The notes beneath the pieces were generated by a model that was not told the origin of the DNA, did no database searches, and saw nothing but the letters and a program-made list of their open reading frames with translations. 64,000 nt of DNA. It comes from Heracleum sosnowskyi. Lineage: Eukaryota > Streptophyta > Magnoliopsida > Apiales > Apiaceae. Location: the NCBI GenBank assembly GCA_030848705.1, contig CM061243.1, positions 116,832,674 to 116,896,673 on the forward strand. Reading direction: 5' to 3'. Shown here one piece after another: positions 30,046-41,215 of this stretch (its first letter is position 1; every line of letters starts with the position of its first letter). The position numbers were made by a program, and so were the translations under genes.

Positions 30046-30493
30046 ATATCTATCTATTGATCTATCCAAAGTGATGCTTGCTTCAAACACAACCTGGTCT
30101 GCTATTTAGCTCCATAAACAGTAGTAGATGTATCAAAACTTCTCCTAATCGTATGCTTCTTTGAACACTAAACCAATGTACAATCTTCACTAAAATTCTT
30201 AGTAGAAACGCAAGAATACAGACATTATCAATTATTCTCAAAAGTTCAGGCATTTTATCACAAAAGTTTCCTGCATCACCCCAACAATACAGCTCCAACA
30301 TAAACAATTTCCATAGTAGCTAGATTTAGCAAGTTTCTACATGATTTCCGAGAAAAAGAAATGACCTTTCTAAACTTTGTTTAAGAGTGAAGTGTTGGAA
30401 ACTAAATTAAATAAAAGGAAATATGATGTCAAGAATAAGACATGGAAGAATGAGATTCTGGATACTAAGAAACAAACAGCACCCACTTTCAGA
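30046..30493 (+). repeat. Duplicated block A, copy 1
   Basis: It matches 34958-35403 at roughly 93% by eye in the same orientation, including GATCTATCCAAAGTGATG at the start and AAGAAACAAACAGCACCCAC at the end. No protein was recognised. Confidence 0.85.
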
Positions 30494-30832
30494 TTGTGAC
30501 AAATTGATAAAAAATCGACTACAAGTTAGGGAAATTATGACCAAGGCAAAAATGGAAAATCAGTAAGAAAGACTAGGAAAAGTCTATTTCACCCTCTCCC
30601 TAATTTAAAGACTAAAGTACCCTTATTCCTTAATACAGCAGTTATTTGTTTACATTTTTAATGGAAATTATTCATTATTTTATCATGAATAAGCATGTAT
30701 TTCACTGCAAGATCATACTATCATTCAGTATTTTCCTTGGCTCTTGCAGATAAAACATGGGCTTCCCAAACTTTCAGTAAATAATACCAAAGCGTGAAAA
30801 AACCTAATAGGGGGACAAAAAGAGAGTAGTGG

Positions 30833-30834
30833 CA

Positions 30835-30868
<34 letters not shown>
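30833..30868. repeat. (TG)n(AG)n microsatellite
   Basis: A TG run passes directly into an AG run. Confidence 0.9.
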
Positions 30869-30870
<2 letters not shown>

Positions 30871-31112
30871 GCGCACTACGTTGTTCTCGCTTTCACTGGA
30901 AGTACTTCTAAGCCTTCTCCTGTAGTACGTTTCCATGCTAAAAAAAACCTGCATGCATAAAATCAACCAAATCATAAAAGCAACCTGTGAAAACTCAGAA
31001 AAGGCAAGAGAAAAACCTTTAGATACTTTCAACTTTGGAGAATAACAATTGAATCCGAAAATAATAATTCTAGTGAATCAAATGAAATCAGCCGAAAATA
31101 TACACGTCATTA

Positions 31113-31372
31113 CATACATTCAAGCAAACACGAACAAAAACATATAGATCTACAAATCAACGCTCATCGTTGATAAATACATCTGCGAACACAAAAATAG
31201 TGTTTGAAGCAAGAAACTAATCATACGCAGACAAAAACACACATCACAAACACAAATATGATATCCAAACATTTAGTGTTACTCAAATCAACAAGAAAAA
31301 AACAAAGAACAGCAATAATCGAGGCTCCTCACATGATACATACACATAGGTCGATTCAAGAGATAGCACACG
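31113..31372 (+). repeat. Duplicated block B, copy 1
   Basis: It matches 35448-35712, including ATAGATCTACAAATCAACG and TAATCGAGGCTCCTCACATG. The order A then B is kept in both copies, so they derive from one duplicated segment that lost or gained about 0.6 kb between the blocks. Confidence 0.85.
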
Positions 31373-31496
31373 AAAATTATTTAAGTTAAACTAGGGAGAC
31401 CCACATTGGATGCCTTAAAATACACCACTACTACTAATGAATCCAGAAAATTGAACGATTCTATTACCTTGAGAAATTATTATATTTACAAGGACT

Positions 31497-32352
31497 CACC
31501 ATCTTAGATGTGCTCCTGTACATGAGTTTCAGTAATTTATCTTTTGAAGCCGCTGAACTAGCAATACAGACTGATGTATAGAAACTGAAGATATCAATCT
31601 CATCTCATTATATTGTTTGAGGACTTCATCCACTGCCTGACTACAGTCTTTATTGTTCCACGTGTTGTTGCTGTAGAAATCACAAGATTCTCTGATAGTA
31701 TTGTGTGTTTCATCAGATATTACAGCATGGCTCCAAGCATAATCCAAGAGACCTTTACAGTCTTCCGCATCACATGTTTCAGGATTACCCATCTGCTCAT
31801 AGACAAATACAAGGCATTCAACACTTGTAATTGTGCAATTATACGTAATTAGGTTTTTGGAAATACCATCTAAGACTTAGAATCTTTCCTTATCAAATTC
31901 TTTAAGAATTTGGTTTTACATTTGACGCACTTGAACATGATCTTAGAGTACAAGGTTTTTCTTAGTATAGAGAAAATTCCAGATGTACTTAGTCTGTAGT
32001 CTGTTAAACTAAAAAGTTTGCAACCAAGAACCAATTCTAAATTTTGCACTGAATTATCAAATACTGAACAGTGAACGCATCAGTAATTATATAGTAAGAT
32101 ATAGGTTTACAGTTCAGAAGAGACCCTACCAGTATTCCCATTAAATCCATATGCAAGGAACGGTCCTTGTTGTTTTCCTGGATGAGGCCTGCCAGTTCTG
32201 GAACATATTTTCCTGGAGCTCAAATGTATTAAAGGCATACACGAGGATTGCATATACGATAAACTCACAGGAAGATTAAAAAAGCACATACCTGCATAGC
32301 TCTCACATGCAATGTATAAAGTGTGCATTATGACGGGAACTTTAGAAACCAC
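31497..32352 (-). pseudogene. Serine carboxypeptidase-like (SCPL) pseudogene
   Basis: Three minus-strand exon remnants of this secreted/vacuolar hydrolase or acyltransferase family are in order. The first (32352 to about 32293) holds YIACESYAG, the nucleophile-elbow region, with Cys where the family has Gly (GESYAG); the Ser remains. The second (about 32217-32128) reads KYVPELAGLIQENNKD and ends at a GT donor. The third (about 31792-31497) reads GNPETCDAEDCKGLLDYAW, SHAVISDETH and SQAVDEVLKQYNE, then shifts frame. The N-terminal and C-terminal catalytic parts (Asp, His) are absent. The fragment is too small and broken to be active. Confidence 0.85.
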
Positions 32353-32796
32353 TTGTGCAGGAAATTGTAAGCATCATGTGCTGATATAATATATAGAACA
32401 TAAATATTAAAATTGTACAATGCGTACAACAACATAACAAATGGAAGTAGCAAGAAACAAATTCGAAAAAGATTTATCTATCAAAAAATAATAATTCAAT
32501 GAGGACTTGTTGCCCATTTGCCTCATAAAATGCAACTTAAATTCTTCACCTTTACAGGTGAAGAACTTCTCCAAAATATCAGTACTGCTCATCTTGGTGT
32601 GCCTGAGAGAGTTGCAAAAAGACCAAATACTCGGATGCCACACTGTAATGTTCAACTCTGTGTTTTCAGTCACCTGTAACCACAAAGTTACAAAAAATAC
32701 GAAGAAAAACGACACAGAAAGCAGTCAGTATGACGGATATGAATAAAGAATTAAAAATGTTATATATCTAAGTACATAAAAACACAGAGGTTTGAA
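32353..32796 (-). other. Unidentified minus-strand reading frame, related to 29.9 kb
   Basis: A 102-residue frame (32715-32407) contains the run VTENTELNITVW; the block near 29.96 kb encodes TENAELNFAM in a similar context, including the shared upstream CTGTAACCACAAAGTT on the plus strand. The two are diverged duplicates. I do not recognise the protein and cannot show that it is expressed. Confidence 0.35.
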
Positions 32797-34230
32797 ATGT
32801 TAACATATTATCATCACAACATGGTTGCATTTCAGTTGGACAGAATTCTGGTGGGAAGGTTCAGATGATCAACCTCATCAACATTGGTTTTCAGGAGTTG
32901 TCTCCCCAAAGGTGGTACTTGTCGAGAAAAACGCCTCTTTCTTGCCTTTTCACCATTTGCTGCAAAAAAACAACAAAGAAGTCACTTTTTAGGGTTTCAC
33001 ACCTGTTTCGCCAAACAAAACAGTATAATTAAATCTGCATATGTGTGTGCATATATATTTTAGTGGGTATGTAAACTGAAAGCTACTCCTAATAACTTTG
33101 TAAATGAAGGAAGTTGACACCATAATAGAGAAAAATTGGAAGAAATAAAAGAGATGAGAACTACAGAATCGCAGTAACTTGACTTGATGCAACAATATAA
33201 GGGAATCCTCCAAGAAATTGTAAATAAGCTGAAAAAAGATCTAACAGAATAGTAAATCTGCCGATACCTCCATCTGACAGAAGTATTCTACAAGGAGAGT
33301 TCAAATGTTTCAGAGCTCCGCCTTTTCTTTTTTTCATTAAAGTTATAAGAGATGATAAGATACAAAACTTGATTACCAAAAATTGCCAAACCAAGGGTTC
33401 TGTAAATAACTAAATATTTAATGACAACATGAAGATCACTCCAACAAGAAGATGATAAAAGCAGAGGACTTTAAGATTTGACTTTCACGACAATTTGATT
33501 TAATGTTAACATACTATCATCACAACATGGATGCATTTCAGTTGGACAGAAGTTCTGGTGGGAAGGTTCAGATGATCAACCTCATCAAGATTCGTTTTCA
33601 GGAGTTGTCTCCCCAAAGGTGGTACTTTGGAGCTGTTGAGAAAAGCGCCACTTTCTTGCCTTTTCACCATTTGCTGCAAAAAACAACAAAGAAGTCACTT
33701 TTTAGGGTTTCACCCCTGTTTCGCCAAACAAAACAGTATAAATATATCTGCATATGTGTGTGCATATATTTTTTAGTGGGTATGTAAACTGAAAGCTACT
33801 CCTATAACTTTGTAAATGAAGGAAGTTGACACCATTATTGAGAAAAAATCAAAGAACTAGATTGGAAGAAGAAATAAAAGAGATGAGAACTATAGAATCA
33901 CAGTAACTTGACTTGATGCAACAATATAAGGGAATCCTCCAAGAAATTGTAAATAAGCTGAAAAAAGATCTAACAGAATAGTAAATCTGTCGATACCTCC
34001 ATCTAACAGAAGTATTCTACCAGGAGAGTTCAAATGTTTCAGAGCTCCACCTTTTCTTTTTTCATTACAGTTATAAGAGATGATCAGATACAAAACTTGA
34101 TTACCAAAATTTGTCAAATCAAGGGTTCTGTAAATAACTAAATATTTAATGACAACATGAAGATCACTCCAACAAGAAGATGATAAAAGCAGAGGACTCT
34201 AAGATTTGACTTTCACGACAATTTGATTTC
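32797..34230. repeat. Direct tandem duplication, about 0.7 kb units
   Basis: Unit 1 (about 32797-33500) and unit 2 (about 33503-34230) share GTTAACATA.TATCATCACAA, TTGTCTCCCCAAAGGTGG, GATCTAACAGAATAGTAAAT and GATCACTCCAACAAGAAGAT in the same order. Small indels separate them. No protein family was recognised in either strand. Confidence 0.88.
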
Positions 34231-34957
34231 CTGGAATCGAATACACAAATTGCCACGAACTAGTCTTGTTTACTTCACCACGGTCCACAGGGTGAACCTT
34301 GTTTATGAGTACACTCCACAAACTGAACAGAGAAAAATTCATCCATCCAATGAGGTCTGGACTTAAATCCTCTAAGAATGATGACCACTTAGAAATCCAT
34401 AAGCAATACCATATATTCCTTAAACTGAGATATCTACACACAAGTTGGGACTACTTTTGAAGATTAGAACACAGAATACTGGGTACAGTATCTCTACTCT
34501 GATTTTGTAACTGCTACACACTTAATTTCCTTACTTACAATATGAACTGTCTTATAGAATTTGATACTCATAGATAACACAGATGAATAAACCTATATGT
34601 ATGCCCTTAATTTCTCGTTGCCATAACAAATATTATGTCAGATCAATGCCCGTCAAGGCATGTCTTCCCATTATTTTTGCTTTGATCTTTGTCAACAAAG
34701 CTCACTCCACAATTTCATATTCCGTCAATCATTTCTAGTTTTTTAAAGAGAGCATTTTAAATCACAAGGCCTAATTCAATCCCATATTGTAGTACTCGTA
34801 TAAAATTTGAGGGCCAGCGTGTGGCCCATTAAACCTCAAATAGACTTGGCCCTCGTAACTTCATTCCTCAACAGTCAACCCAAACTAATCAGTCATATCA
34901 CCCCCAGTATCTATTTCAATCCAAATTAATCGCTTTCAAATTCATTACAGGTGTCAC
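34231..34957. other. No gene recognised
   Basis: AT-rich DNA between the tandem duplication and duplicated block A. Confidence 0.4.
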
Positions 34958-35403
34958 AAGTGCTTTTGATCTATCCAAAGTGATGATTGCTTCAAACATA
35001 ATCTGATCTACTATTTAGCTCCATAAACAATAGTATATGTATCAAAACTTCTCCTAATTGTATACTTCTTCGAACACTAAACCAACGTACAATCTTCATT
35101 AAAATTCTTAGTAGCAACGCAAGAATACAAACATTATCAATTATTCTCAAAAGTTCAGGCATTTTATCACAAAAGTTTCCTGCATCACCCAACAATATAG
35201 CTCCAACATAAACAATTTCCATAGTAGCTAGATTTAGTAAGTTTCTACATGATTTCTGAGAAAAAGAAATGACCCTATGACCTTTCTAAACTTTGTTTGA
35301 GAGTGAAGTGTTGGAAACTAAGTTAAATAAAAGGAATATGATGTCAAGAATAAGACACTGAAGAATGAGATTCTGGATACTAAGAAACAAACAGCACCCA
35401 CTT
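34958..35403 (+). repeat. Duplicated block A, copy 2
   Basis: Partner of 30046-30493, in the same orientation. Confidence 0.85.
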
Positions 35404-35447
35404 CTGCTGGGTGAAAATTTTCAGTTTTACTGCTAAAAAGTTACATA

Positions 35448-35712
35448 CATTCAAGCAAACACCAACACAAATATATAGATCTACAAATCAACGGTCATCG
35501 TTGATAAATACATCTACGAACACAAAAATAGTGTTTGAAGCAAGAAACTAATTAATCATACGCAGACAAAAACACACATCACAGCACAGATATGATATAC
35601 ACACATTTAGTGTTACTCAAATCAACAAGAAAAAAAAACAAAGAACAGCAATAATCGAGGCTCCTCACATGATATATACACATAGGTCGATTCAAGAGAT
35701 AGCACACGAAAA
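35448..35712 (+). repeat. Duplicated block B, copy 2
   Basis: Partner of 31113-31372. It is only about 45 bases after block A here, against about 620 bases in copy 1. Confidence 0.85.
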
Positions 35713-35802
35713 GCACAAAAACAACAATAAAAATACACACAAAAACACTCCAAGATCTTTTTTTAGAGAGAGATATCAAAAAATAACAACTCAAGTTCTA
35801 CT

Positions 35803-35883
35803 CAGAGAGAGAGAGAGAGGGGGGGGAGGGAGAGGGAGCGAGAGAGAGAGAGGGGGGAGGGAGGGAGAGAGAGAGAGAGAGCG

Positions 35884-35936
<53 letters not shown>
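35803..35936. repeat. (GA)n microsatellite with G-rich interruptions
   Basis: A long purine-only tract of GAGAGA broken by GGGGGGAGG and GAGCGAGC. Arg/Glu-only reading frames across it are not genes. Confidence 0.95.
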
Positions 35937-35938
<2 letters not shown>

Positions 35939-36728
35939 CACATCAATGAGATTAAGATGAAGCACGAAGACAAAGATGCAGTGAGACTCACAATATTGTG
36001 AGACAGTACTTGACCCATTTCAGACCAACCGCCTGAAGGCCAAAAACCACTAGGGGTATTCTTGTAAACTACCCCACCCATTTCTCGGAGATCATAAGAT
36101 CAACTCAGAGAATATTTGTACAAGAGAGAGAGAGACATAAGTAAAATGTGTATATTGTATGTATATAATGTACAGTATAGACTATAGTACATATTAAATG
36201 TGTGTGTAATAAGTGTACGTAAAGCCAGCACGCTGTTTTTCTTTTTGTGCTAAAAAAACCCAGCTCACATGCAGAAAAGTAGTGTTTGCAGGTGGACTTC
36301 GCAGTCAAAAACATTATTGCAGAAAGTTTATCCCTAGTTTCCTTTATGCAAACACACACTACATATATTTAAGCATAGAGTAATACAAATATTATAAATT
36401 TATTGGAATGATAAATTAAAATAAAATTTGAAAGCTAAATACAATGGATCAAATTATTTTTAATAATAAATCGAAATTTATCGGCTATTTTCGAGAAATC
36501 AAACGATTTTAAGAACATTGTCAAATGTCTCACTCTGTTTTTTTACATCATGTGTTACTTTTGTTATTTAATACGGAGTAACGAAAATAATTTTTTTTAT
36601 TTTAAACATTTTGTGTACTAAAGTTTTGTTTCACAAACAAATATAAATGCAAAAATATTTTATTATTGCAGCGCATGATCAAGATATATTTAATTAATTT
36701 GTTCATGTGTTGATATTTAATAAAACTA
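35937..36728. other. No gene; dispersed repeat copy
   Basis: The segment at about 36395-36530 (TTTATTGGAATGATAAAT, ATTTATCGGCTATTTTCGAG) is a diverged partner of 25885-26140. Nothing else was recognised. Confidence 0.45.
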
Positions 36729-37387
36729 GCTTAAAATCCGTGCGATGCATGCACTATTTTTTAGAGTTGTTATTTAATTAATTATATTTTACTATTTTAT
36801 TAATTTCATTTGTTAAAAAATAAATTGACATGTTATGATATGTAAACTTTTTAAAAAATTAAAAGCACTAAAATAGGTTTAAAATAAATAATTAAGGGTA
36901 TGATATATCTATCCGAAAAAAAGAGGTGTTTTAGTAAAGAAGAGTAAAAAAGGTAATATGTTTTAGTTAAAAAAGATAAATGCCCGTGATATTTTTGAAA
37001 AATGTAATTGCTCGATATATTTTTGGAAAAAGAGGAGATTTTTTAAGTTAACCTGTTTTAATTGAAAAAGATAATTATCCGTGATATTTTTGGAAAAGGT
37101 AACTGCTCGTGATATTTTTGGAAAATAAGGAGATTTTGTTAGAAAAAATATTGTGCTCCATGATACTTTTGGAAAAGTTAACTGTCATTGATATTTTTGG
37201 AAATGTAGAAGATTTTGTTAGAAAAAATATTGTGCTCTAGATTAAAAAGGTAATTGATTATAAATAGATAATATATTATTTAATAATATTTTTTTTATTG
37301 ATAAGTAAGGGTAATTAAGTAAAATCACGATGTACCAAAAATAGGTACTGTATCGACCAAACTTTTAATGTTTCGTCTTTAATAATA
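36729..37387 (-). mobile_element. Short Helitron-like element (minus)
   Basis: The minus-strand 3' terminus is CTAG at 36729-36732, preceded by TTTTAAG and a GC-rich near-hairpin around ATCGCACGG, matching the plus-strand copy that ends at 11603. The 5' side (37350-37385) reads, on the minus strand, AAAGACGAAACATTAAAAG, the shared 5' block. The interior has CCGTGATATTTTTGGAAAA modules. There is no coding sequence. Confidence 0.55.
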
Positions 37388-39563
37388 CTAGCTTAAAACC
37401 TGAGTGATGCAAGAATTATTTTTAATAATTGTTAATTTTATTATTTATATAGTATATTTTATTCATTGTATTTGTTAAAAAAAATAAGTAAATGTGTTAA
37501 ACATTTTAAAATAATTAAAAGTATTAAAATATATTTTAAAATAAATAAGTAATGGTGTTTGTTGCTTAAAATATTAATGTGCAAGTGTACACAATCGCAA
37601 ACAACTAATATAGTAGTGAATACCAGATATCGTTCCTCAAGGACTGCAAATTGCATATAGTACTTTTTATCAAAACACCAACAATCACATACTAGCATTC
37701 CATAAAAATTCTAAATTTATAAAAGTTAGTTCATAATCAAGATCCCAAAAACATCCAATAATTGATAGCACATAAACATGATGTAAAGAGTTAAGGAGAG
37801 AATTCTAAACACAAAGATGAAGAAAACAAGTTCAGTTGAACGTCTTCATTGGTTGAATCTCCTTCTTCAAGCTTTTTCTTTCTCTCTCCGCGTGTGTCTA
37901 TCTTTTTCTCTTGCCCTCGCACGCTGTATATTCGGATTAGGTCTGAATAATATCTAATAATATCTCTAATAAAAGTTTTTTTAATTGATTAATACAAAAA
38001 ACAAGGAGATTTTCCAATTAGAATTGAATTCCAACAAAAGAAATTCGTAGCTAGTTGTTGGGCTCTATTTTTGGACTGATGCGGCTAGAATTTGATGTCA
38101 AGACCACTTCTAAAATAAAGCCCTTCTCATAAGCTTTTCATGGGTTGTTGAATCGTCTGAACGAGACTTATAGAACTCCAGTTATGGGCCAAAAAGTATG
38201 GACTGTGCAAGTGGGTCATAAAATCCGAATTTATTTATTTATATTTTTTTTTTTGCTAAGAATAAAATCCGAATTTTAATTAAATTAATCTTCAACTCTT
38301 GCCATTTAAACTTCAATCCTTCATTTATTAAAACTCCTTGATACCTACAATAAAACATTATAATTTATTAAATAAAAATCCAAATCAATACAAAATAACT
38401 TAAATATAAGGACAATATTAAGATGAAGCTCACGATTATCAGTGTTGCCCGTGATATTTTGGAAAATGAGGTGGTTTAGTAAGGAAAAATAGAACTAACA
38501 TATTTTCGTTGAATTTTAAAATATAAAAGTGACGGTTTGCCCGTGATATTTTTGGAAAAAGAGGGGTTTTAGTAAGAAAAATAGGCGATTAAAAGTATTA
38601 AAATTGGTTTTAAAATAAACAAGTAAGAGTTTATCCGTGATATATTTGGAAAAGGAGGGATTTTAGTAAGCAAAATATAAAAAATAACATTTTTTTAGCT
38701 AAAAAAAAGTAATTACCCGTGATTTTTTTAAAAAAAGAGGGGAAAGTTAATTGCCAATTAAAAGTATTAAAATTGGTTTTAAAATAAATAAGTAAGGGTT
38801 TGCCCGTGATATATTTGGAAAAGGAGGGATTTTAGTAAGGAAAATAGAAAAAGTAACATTTTTAGCTAAAAAAGGAAATTGCCCTTGATTTTTTTTAGAA
38901 AAAGAGAGAATTTTGTTAGAAAAAATAGGAAAAGTAATGTATTTTAACTAAAAGGGTAACTAATTATAATAATGTTTATAATAATTAAATAAACAATTAA
39001 ATAAGGCAAGTACCATACCAAAAAATAAGGTACCAAAACTTTATTTGTCAAAAAAAAAGGTTGACATGTTAAAATAGGTAAACTTTTTTAAATAATTAAA
39101 AGCATTAAATATATTTTAAAATAAATAAGTAAGGCTTTTGACGTGAGATTTTTGAAAAAGTAGGAGTTTTCATAAAAAAAATAGAAAATGTAACATGTTT
39201 TAAATGAAAAAGATAAGGTTTTGACCGTGATATTTTTTGGAAAAGAATTGAAAAAGGTAAGGTTTTAACCTGGATGTTTTTTTGGAAAATAGGAGGGGTT
39301 TTAGTAAGGAAAAAAATTAACATGTTTTAATTGAAATATGTAATTGCCCATGAAATTTTTGGAAAAGAAAAGGATTTTGTTAGAAAAAATAGAAAAGATA
39401 ATGTGTTTTAGTTGAAAAAGATAATTGATTATAAATAAATTATATTATTATTTAATAATCTTTTTATTAATAAGTAAGATTAATTAAGTAAAATCATAAA
39501 ATACCAAAAAACAGATACCAAACAACGGATACCGTGACCAAACTTTGGCCTATTATATTATAG
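37388..39563 (-). mobile_element. Second Helitron-like element (minus), head to tail
   Basis: The 3' CTAG lies at 37388-37391 with TTTTAAG beside it, directly against the 5' end of the previous element. The 5' block near 39530-39560 is a diverged form of the family start. Between 38440 and 39480 the modules CCGTGATATTTTTGGAAAA, GAGGGGTTTTAGTAAG, GAAAAATAG and AACATTTTTAGCTAAAAA recur about eight times. About 37560-38440 is unlike the modules and looks like a separate insertion. Confidence 0.5.
37560..38440. other. Unclassified insert within Helitron-like element
   Basis: It interrupts the module array and contains GTGTACACAATCGCAAAC and ATCGTTCCTCAAGGACTG. No gene, LTR pair or inverted termini could be defined. 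Confidence 0.4.
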
Positions 39564-41215
39564 TACATATAATATGGATTGATGGCAGCCTTTATCTTAC
39601 TGAAACACTTTTTACCGAAAAACATGATTTTGATCAATTCTATTAAATTTTTCATAAAATCTTACCAAAAAATAATCCATTTGTTTTTTTTTTATGGTTA
39701 AAAATAATCCATTTGTTGTCAACCTTAGGCTACCCTCAGATAAGGACTGCAAGTTCCAGCAGTTCATCACGTGTTATAGTGTAATTGAAGAGAGAAGGCC
39801 TCGTCAGAAATTGATATTTTGGAGCAAGAGCGGCAATTAGGGGAACCAGAAGACTGTTTAAACCTCCCCATGTAGTACAATAATTTAAAACAGAAGTAAC
39901 TAAAAACCATTCTTAAGGCAAGAATCACTCACAAAAGGCCTAAAGTGACAATCTTTATCATAAAAAAACGCCCTATTTTTTTTGGAAATTAAATGCATGA
40001 CAGGTGAAAATAAATATTTCTACTTATTTCCACAAATAAATAAATGTAAATATTTTTTAACATAATAAAAATATAAATATTTACAAGTCAAATACAACAT
40101 TTTTTAAAAGTAAAAGTAGATATTCAATCATTGTTCTCAAGAAATACATACTTTAAATTCAAACCTTGTGGACTGTCAATGATTTTTCATTTATTTTTAT
40201 TCTTTTCGAATGATTTTATGAATACATTTTGAAAATTATTTTAATGGCTATGGGCCTATGACTAAGAAAGTATAGACATGATACTTGCTAGAATCCTGGA
40301 AAGTGAGTTTTGGGCTGGTCCATTACATATCCATCATTAAGAAAGAAATAAGTTTAGCCCAAATCAGCCCAACTAGTGCTTCTAAATCTCGACTCTAAAG
40401 TATACAGTAATTGTTTTCATCTTTCGAAGGTTTTCTCTTGAGTCTTTCTTTTCTTTTGCTATTTCTCTTGAGTCTTGATTACTGTTGATTAAAATCTTGA
40501 GAATGGTTGGAGAAAGCCAAAAAAATTTAACGAAAAAATGCTGAAAAGAACTTCTATAACAAAATTAATTATAAAAAACAATAAAAATTATAAGTCGGAT
40601 TTTCAATAAACAAAACTAATTTATAAAAAATATTAATGTAAACACTTGTCTCCACTCAAAAACTCAATTTTTAATTAAGATTTCCACTAAAACAAGTGTA
40701 CAACAGAAATTCGAAATTTTGTCATAACCGTGAAATGCAATAAAAACTAAATTTCTCGTTTGAGTTGCAGATAACGGGCCGTGATTTTTGGGTTGAAATC
40801 AGTCGGGTAAAAGCAAGTCCAATGCAATGTCAAACTTAGTGTTATTATCATAATTTAGCATCAAATGCAAAAAAATATCAACTCCAAACAAGTTGCATAT
40901 TTGAATGCAAATATGCATAAATGTATACTTGATGCCAAATTTACATCCAAGGATGCATATATGCATCTAACCACGTCATCAATCAACAAAATATGTAATA
41001 TAAGTTGGTCTACTTTAAATAAAACTTAGGTAAATTGGACAAAAAATTAGTCAAATATAAAAATATTTGATTGCAAAATGCAACTAGTCTTATTTTTTAG
41101 CACCAAAAAATATTTTTTGATGGCTCTAATAGGTAACAAGATACGTTAAGCTTGTAAACGAAAAGCTTACTAATTAGTCGGCCCATTTGAACTCTATTTA
41201 AAGCTCGAAAGGCCT
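39564..41215. other. No gene recognised
   Basis: AT-rich DNA. The part around 40815-41130 has repeated ATGCATATATGCAT-like and GATGCC words and might be an old MITE, but no terminal repeats were confirmed. Confidence 0.4.

Larger units (their letters stand above)
29500..31496. other. Low-coding DNA with duplicated blocks
   Basis: Two blocks are repeated downstream (30046-30493 and 31113-31372, see the duplication entries). The rest shows nothing recognisable except a short TG/AG microsatellite at about 30833-30868. Confidence 0.45.

Noticed and set aside
35669..36001. A 110-residue Arg/Glu-rich ORF
   Set aside because: It is the translation of a GA microsatellite.
40815..41130. A MITE around ATGCATATATGCAT words
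   Set aside because: No terminal inverted repeats or target duplication could be defined.
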